Source: Histoplasma ohiense | Taxonomy: Eukaryota > Ascomycota > Eurotiomycetes > Onygenales > Ajellomycetaceae | NCBI GenBank assembly: GCA_017607445.1 | Contig: JAEVHH010000004.1 | Coordinates: 806,001-870,000 of the forward strand | Reading direction: 5' to 3' | DNA: 64,000 nucleotides | The notes under the pieces: model-generated | The model's input: only the letters and a program-made list of their open reading frames with translations | Told to the model about the DNA's origin: nothing | The model's database searches: none | Shown: one piece after another, positions 60,007 to 64,000 of the stretch | Layout: the number at the start of each line of letters is the position of its first letter | Numbering within the stretch: the stretch's first letter is position 1 | Program-made: the position numbers and the translations under genes

Positions 60007-60539
60007 AATGCTCCTTTTTGTTGCTAGGGTTTTTCATCCATGTATTTTTCCAAACTACCACTGGCGGTTAGAAATACGGGGTCACCACGGAGTACTGGTA
60101 GGCGTTTGAATGAAGGGCTTTCCTGACTAACCTATATACAACTGCCTCTCCAACCTGGTATATGTAACTAATAGCTGTTCCATATGGCGCATACTTGGGC
60201 TTTGCTGCTCACGGAAACGAATTAAATTGGTTGAACCTTGCCTGGGTAACCTTTCGCAACACACAGTCATGTGATTTGGCGAATTTTCGTGTTGCTTGAG
60301 GAAGGTAACATCGCTTTTGACGTTATTCAAAAATTGAAACTTAAACAATATCAGACTTCATAATTACACTGGGATCACGTACATTTTATCTCGTATTATT
60401 GTCTTTGTTTCCATATAATGCGCTGCTGAGCATAACGTCTCACTTATTTATTTTCATTCACACTTTGTGCGTGATGCGCGTCTTCAGGTAATATTTGGTG
60501 CGACTACATTAAGGCTTTGCTACCATTTTCTTTTTTGTC
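60007..60539. other. Intergenic region between SF3a60 and ligase genes
   Basis: 533 bp, 3' UTR of the first and promoter of the second. A minus-strand frame 60127-60348 lacks any motif. Nothing else seen. Confidence 0.6.
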
Positions 60540-63500
60540 ATGGGCTTTAAATTTTCTTATGTGTGCGACCTATTTACGAGCCTCGAAAATAATCTCACTC
60601 TGAGGGCTTCAACGGCGTCGAGGCATAGAAACCCAGACGTCGCAACCATTGCCAACTGGTTTAGCCAGCACGGAAAACAAATCCACGGTGGAGAAACGGA
60701 CCGCCTTGCTCTGTTGTCATGTCTATTCCCAGAGAGGCGACCGGAGAGAGTATTTGGATTAAAGGAGCCGTCGCTTGTAAAGATCATTGGCAGGTCTCTT
60801 CTACTTGGGATTTCAAGGAGGCAGGCCCTGGATTCGTACAAAATCTGCGGGAACGGTGATCTGGGCCAGTGTGTGGAAAGGGTGATGAGGCAAGCGGAAA
60901 ACGACAACCCCGAGGACTCCGGCGTAACCGTTGAAGACATTGATACTGTCTTAAATCATATTGCGTCGAGATGTCGGTTCTCTGGCCCGGATGTGAGGCG
61001 ACGGCGAACCGCTGCTGGCGTGGATGAAGTTCTTGGACCAGTTTTACGACACCTGACAAGCCGTGAGGCGAAATGGCTTATAAGGATTATTTTGAAAGAT
61101 CTCAGTCCTTTAACCCTTCCGGCACGTTTGATCCTTCAAAATTTCCATTTCCTTCTTCCCGAGCTACTACTACTACAGGATTCTCTAGGGGCAGCTGTGG
61201 CCTTATTGAGCCGTGATCCTATGAAGCGATTTCCATGGCGTCCAGATCCTGACTATGCTAAGCTTCTGGCTTCCTTCGCTTTTTCTCGTATATCTCTTGA
61301 CGTTGGAGTAAAAGTTGGAAGGCCCACGTTTTATAAAGCCAGGGGCATCAAGCATTGTTGTAAAATGGCGGGAAAACGCACCATGAGCATAGAGCGGAAA
61401 TATGATGGAGAATACTGCCAGATACATGTTGACCTTTCCAAAGGCTCGGGCTGTATACAGATCTTTTCGAAAAGTGGCAAAAACTCAACTATGGACAGAG
61501 TTGGCATTCATTCTACTGTCAAAGAGTGCCTAAGAATTGGAAAAGTCGGCTGTAAAATATCAAGGAATTGCATTTTAGAAGGAGAACTTCTTGTCTGGAG
61601 TGACGTGGAATCAAAGATATTGCCATTTCATAAACTCCGGAAGCATGTCATTAGGTCTGGCTCCTTCATTGGAACCGAAAATGACTCACCGTACGTATAA
61701 CATATTGATAAGAACTGCATCTCGTGCAATAGCTAATTTAGAACTAGGCCACATTCTTATGAGCATCTATATATAATGCTATTTGATGTATTATTGATTG
61801 ACGATCAAGCTTGTTTACCAAAGTCATATAGAGAACGCAGGGCCTTACTGAAGGAAATTTCCCACCCTATTGACGGGCGTGCTGGGATTGTGGAACAGGA
61901 GTATATCAATTTCTCGTTGCCAGAGAGTCAGGAGACGTTGACCACAGCCTTTGCTACGGCCATATCACAACGTTGGGAAGGACTCGTTCTGAAAGCCAGC
62001 GATGAACCTTACTTCATGGTCGAACAGCAAGAGCACTCCAACTTTGGGCATTGGATTAAATTGAAAAAGGACTATATTGCAGGGATTGGGGATACCGCAG
62101 ATTTCGCGCTGATAGGAGCGAGATATGACGCTCGTGAAGCTGCAAAACTCCAGAGTATCAAGGGTGTTAAGTGGACGTCATTCTTCGTGGGATGCCGTGA
62201 TACCGGTTCAAAATATCCCTACGATGCGCGGCCTATATTTCGAGTCGTGGACGTCCTCAATCGACATAACCTGAACATTCAACTTCTACGAACACTCAAT
62301 CAATCTAGCCGCTTCTGCAGCTGTGATGTGGATGATGAAGATGCCCCTTTTATCATAAAAACAGATCAGATACAACTCCCCAAAGTACAAGTTCTGTTCA
62401 AAACCCCCTTCGTGGTTGAAATGGTTGGCAGTGGCTTTGAGAAGCCGGCAGGAGCGAACTATTTCACATTGCGCTTTCCCCGTGTTCTCAAAATCCATAT
62501 GGATCGGGATGCTGAGGATGCTACAACACTAGAAGAGCTGCAAGTGCTGGCTGAAGCAGCCAACTCTGTCCCTAGGGATGAATTATCGCAGAACGCCGCC
62601 TGGTGGGCAGAGAGACTAGACGCGGTAGATGGAGAGCGGAGTTATATCATTGATACGTCGGAACATTCGCCTATTTCTGTGACTTCTATTAGCCAGCCAA
62701 CTAACTTAGGAAATGCGCCCTCCGATACACCCTTAAGGAGGCATTTGGTTGCCAATGAGCAGAAGGTGGTAGCTTCAATGGGCAAGCGAAGGGAGATTGA
62801 CGTTTCCCCAAGAGACTCTAGAAAAGTGAGCAGGAAACAACCCAAATTCGCGAGATCGCTCTCACCGTGTATCGCAATACACTCAGATCATACCCAAACC
62901 ACAGCAAACACTCACTTGTCTCACTCACAAGATAGCGTAGGGGCTCGTCACCTAGCAAAAATTAGCAACTTATCCCAACCCAATCCGATTCCAACTTATG
63001 CCAGTGTCGGTGACTGCGAGGACGCAGTCGCTACAACAAGTCTTGGCAACAAAGCAGAATGCTCAACGACTCTCAGGAAGCTCGACGAGGATGGGTTATC
63101 CCGTTCCCCTCAACCGAGCCAGCAAAAAAGCGCAGGCCAAAATCCTTACCAAGAGCAACAATGTTTCGCTCAACTGGAGCTTGGTTTGGCGGGTAGCAGC
63201 CCATCCATCGGGCCGCTTGATACATTATCATTTCTCTCTGAAACTCCCATCCTACTAGGAACCGGGGTGTCTCGCGATAAAGTGGATTCCATCCCCTTGG
63301 ATCCCAAACTCTTGACAACCTCGATCACGGAGTTCCTGAAGAAGTTGCTGGATCCTAACTTCGCAGACAAATCACACTTCCATCACTGCAATCCAGACGC
63401 GGCACAAAATTTTCCCAAATGTAGTGGCATTGTCCTCGTTGAATCCAATACCACCAAGGCATCACAAGCAGCATCTGACATTGCTCGAATTGGTAACGCA

Positions 63501-63860
63501 CTTGCCGCCAATCAGCGAACCGGCCGCTTACCATTCAAAAGGGGGAAATTAATTTTCCTCCGCTGCGAAGCGATGTTAATGCACGGTCTATTTGAAAGAA
63601 ATCAAGCAAGTCATTCTGAAAATATTCGAGAACGTTGGGAGAGCCATGGGAAGCAGTTATTTGCTGGGTCTTTGGAATGGGGAAATGGTGTTTCCCGGAA
63701 GCGGAAGAGAAGGGAATTTGACTTCAAAAGTGCGGATGTGGACTGTGAGGAAAGCAGCAGAACTGGAAGAACCAAGGCTAACGACTCTCCATCGCCACCA
63801 ACTATGGGCGTAGATGTTCAGTTAAGTTGGGATTGGAGAGAGGTATTATCATTGCTATAG
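60540..63860 (+). CDS. ATP-dependent DNA ligase, fungal ligase IV-like
   Basis: Two exons, 60540-61690 and 61748-63860; 3,264 nt, 1,087 aa. N-terminal domain with SREAKWLIRIILKDLS (about 175-190); adenylation domain with motif I ERKYDGEYCQIH (nucleophile Lys287), motif III EGELLVW, motif IV WEGLVLKA and motif V WIKLKKDY; then an OB-fold region (to about residue 620), and a long Ser-rich C-terminal tail with a basic patch RKRKRRE. Motif I has YDGEY where most ligases have xDGxR. It resembles the ligase IV group but lacks clear tandem BRCT repeats, so it is probably the separate fungal 'DNA ligase domain protein' rather than LIG4 itself. The intron acceptor is ambiguous: AATTTAG (61740) and ACTAG (61747) both keep the frame and differ by two codons. 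Confidence 0.88.
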
Positions 63861-64000
63861 AGCCGGGTAGTTGGGCATTATGGCACAATACGCTTATCCT
63901 ACTCCCTTCCTCCTGGAGCTTGATATTCGCCGTTGATATCGTCCTATGTTGATACGGGGGCCGGTAATGTCAGATGCGTTTATGATGTGTATATTGTTCA
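63861..64000. other. Sequence downstream of the ligase gene
   Basis: 140 bp to the window edge; presumably 3' UTR. No gene seen. Confidence 0.5.

Overview
The window looks like a piece of a filamentous ascomycete chromosome, most likely an Onygenales-type fungus (Eurotiomycetes; a Blastomyces-like dimorphic species is my guess, not proven). The evidence is short GT-AG introns of about 50-120 nt in every host gene, exon sequences that match the known fungal Vps1, Vma1, Gid7/WDR26, Fal1, SF3a60 and ligase families, and a sharp division into two kinds of DNA. Bases 1 to about 40,800 are AT-rich, almost free of CpG and made only of mutated transposons. Bases from about 40,800 to 64,000 have normal composition and carry six intact housekeeping genes.

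The left 40.8 kb is one nested transposon island that can be taken apart exactly from LTR boundaries and target-site duplications. The outermost layer is a pogo/Fot1-type DNA transposon whose transposase (plus strand) survives as three pieces at 1-447, 31882-31990 and 40000-40685. Gypsy element A (448-31876, minus) and Gypsy element F (31991-39995, plus) are inserted in it. A received element B (3706-22925, plus) in its reverse transcriptase region and element E (25270-31381, minus) in its 5' LTR. B received element C (4093-10057, plus) in its 5' LTR and element D (15554-22697, minus) in its 3' LTR. A, B, C and E belong to one chromodomain Gypsy family; D and F are two other Gypsy lineages. 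All copies are riddled with C-to-T/G-to-A changes centred on CpG. The most unusual content is an antisense, intron-bearing, Cys-rich gene lying between pol and the 3' LTR in D, with a possible counterpart in F.

The right 23 kb holds, in order: vps1 (dynamin-like GTPase, minus), vma1 (V-ATPase catalytic subunit A, minus), a 3.8 kb gap with no confident gene but a degenerate tRNA-like sequence, a GID7/WDR26-type WD40 protein (plus), a 2.6 kb convergent gap, fal1 (eIF4A-III-type helicase, minus) head to head with the SF3a subunit 3 gene (plus) over a 253-bp shared promoter, and a fungal ATP-dependent DNA ligase IV-like protein (plus). I resolved the exon structures by hand. Spliced lengths divide by three in all six genes, and the proteins have the lengths expected for their families where I know them. 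Vps1 and V-ATPase act in vacuolar trafficking and acidification, GID7 in regulated ubiquitination, Fal1 and SF3a60 in RNA processing, and the ligase probably in DNA repair; apart from the fal1/sf3a3 pair there is no sign of functional clustering.
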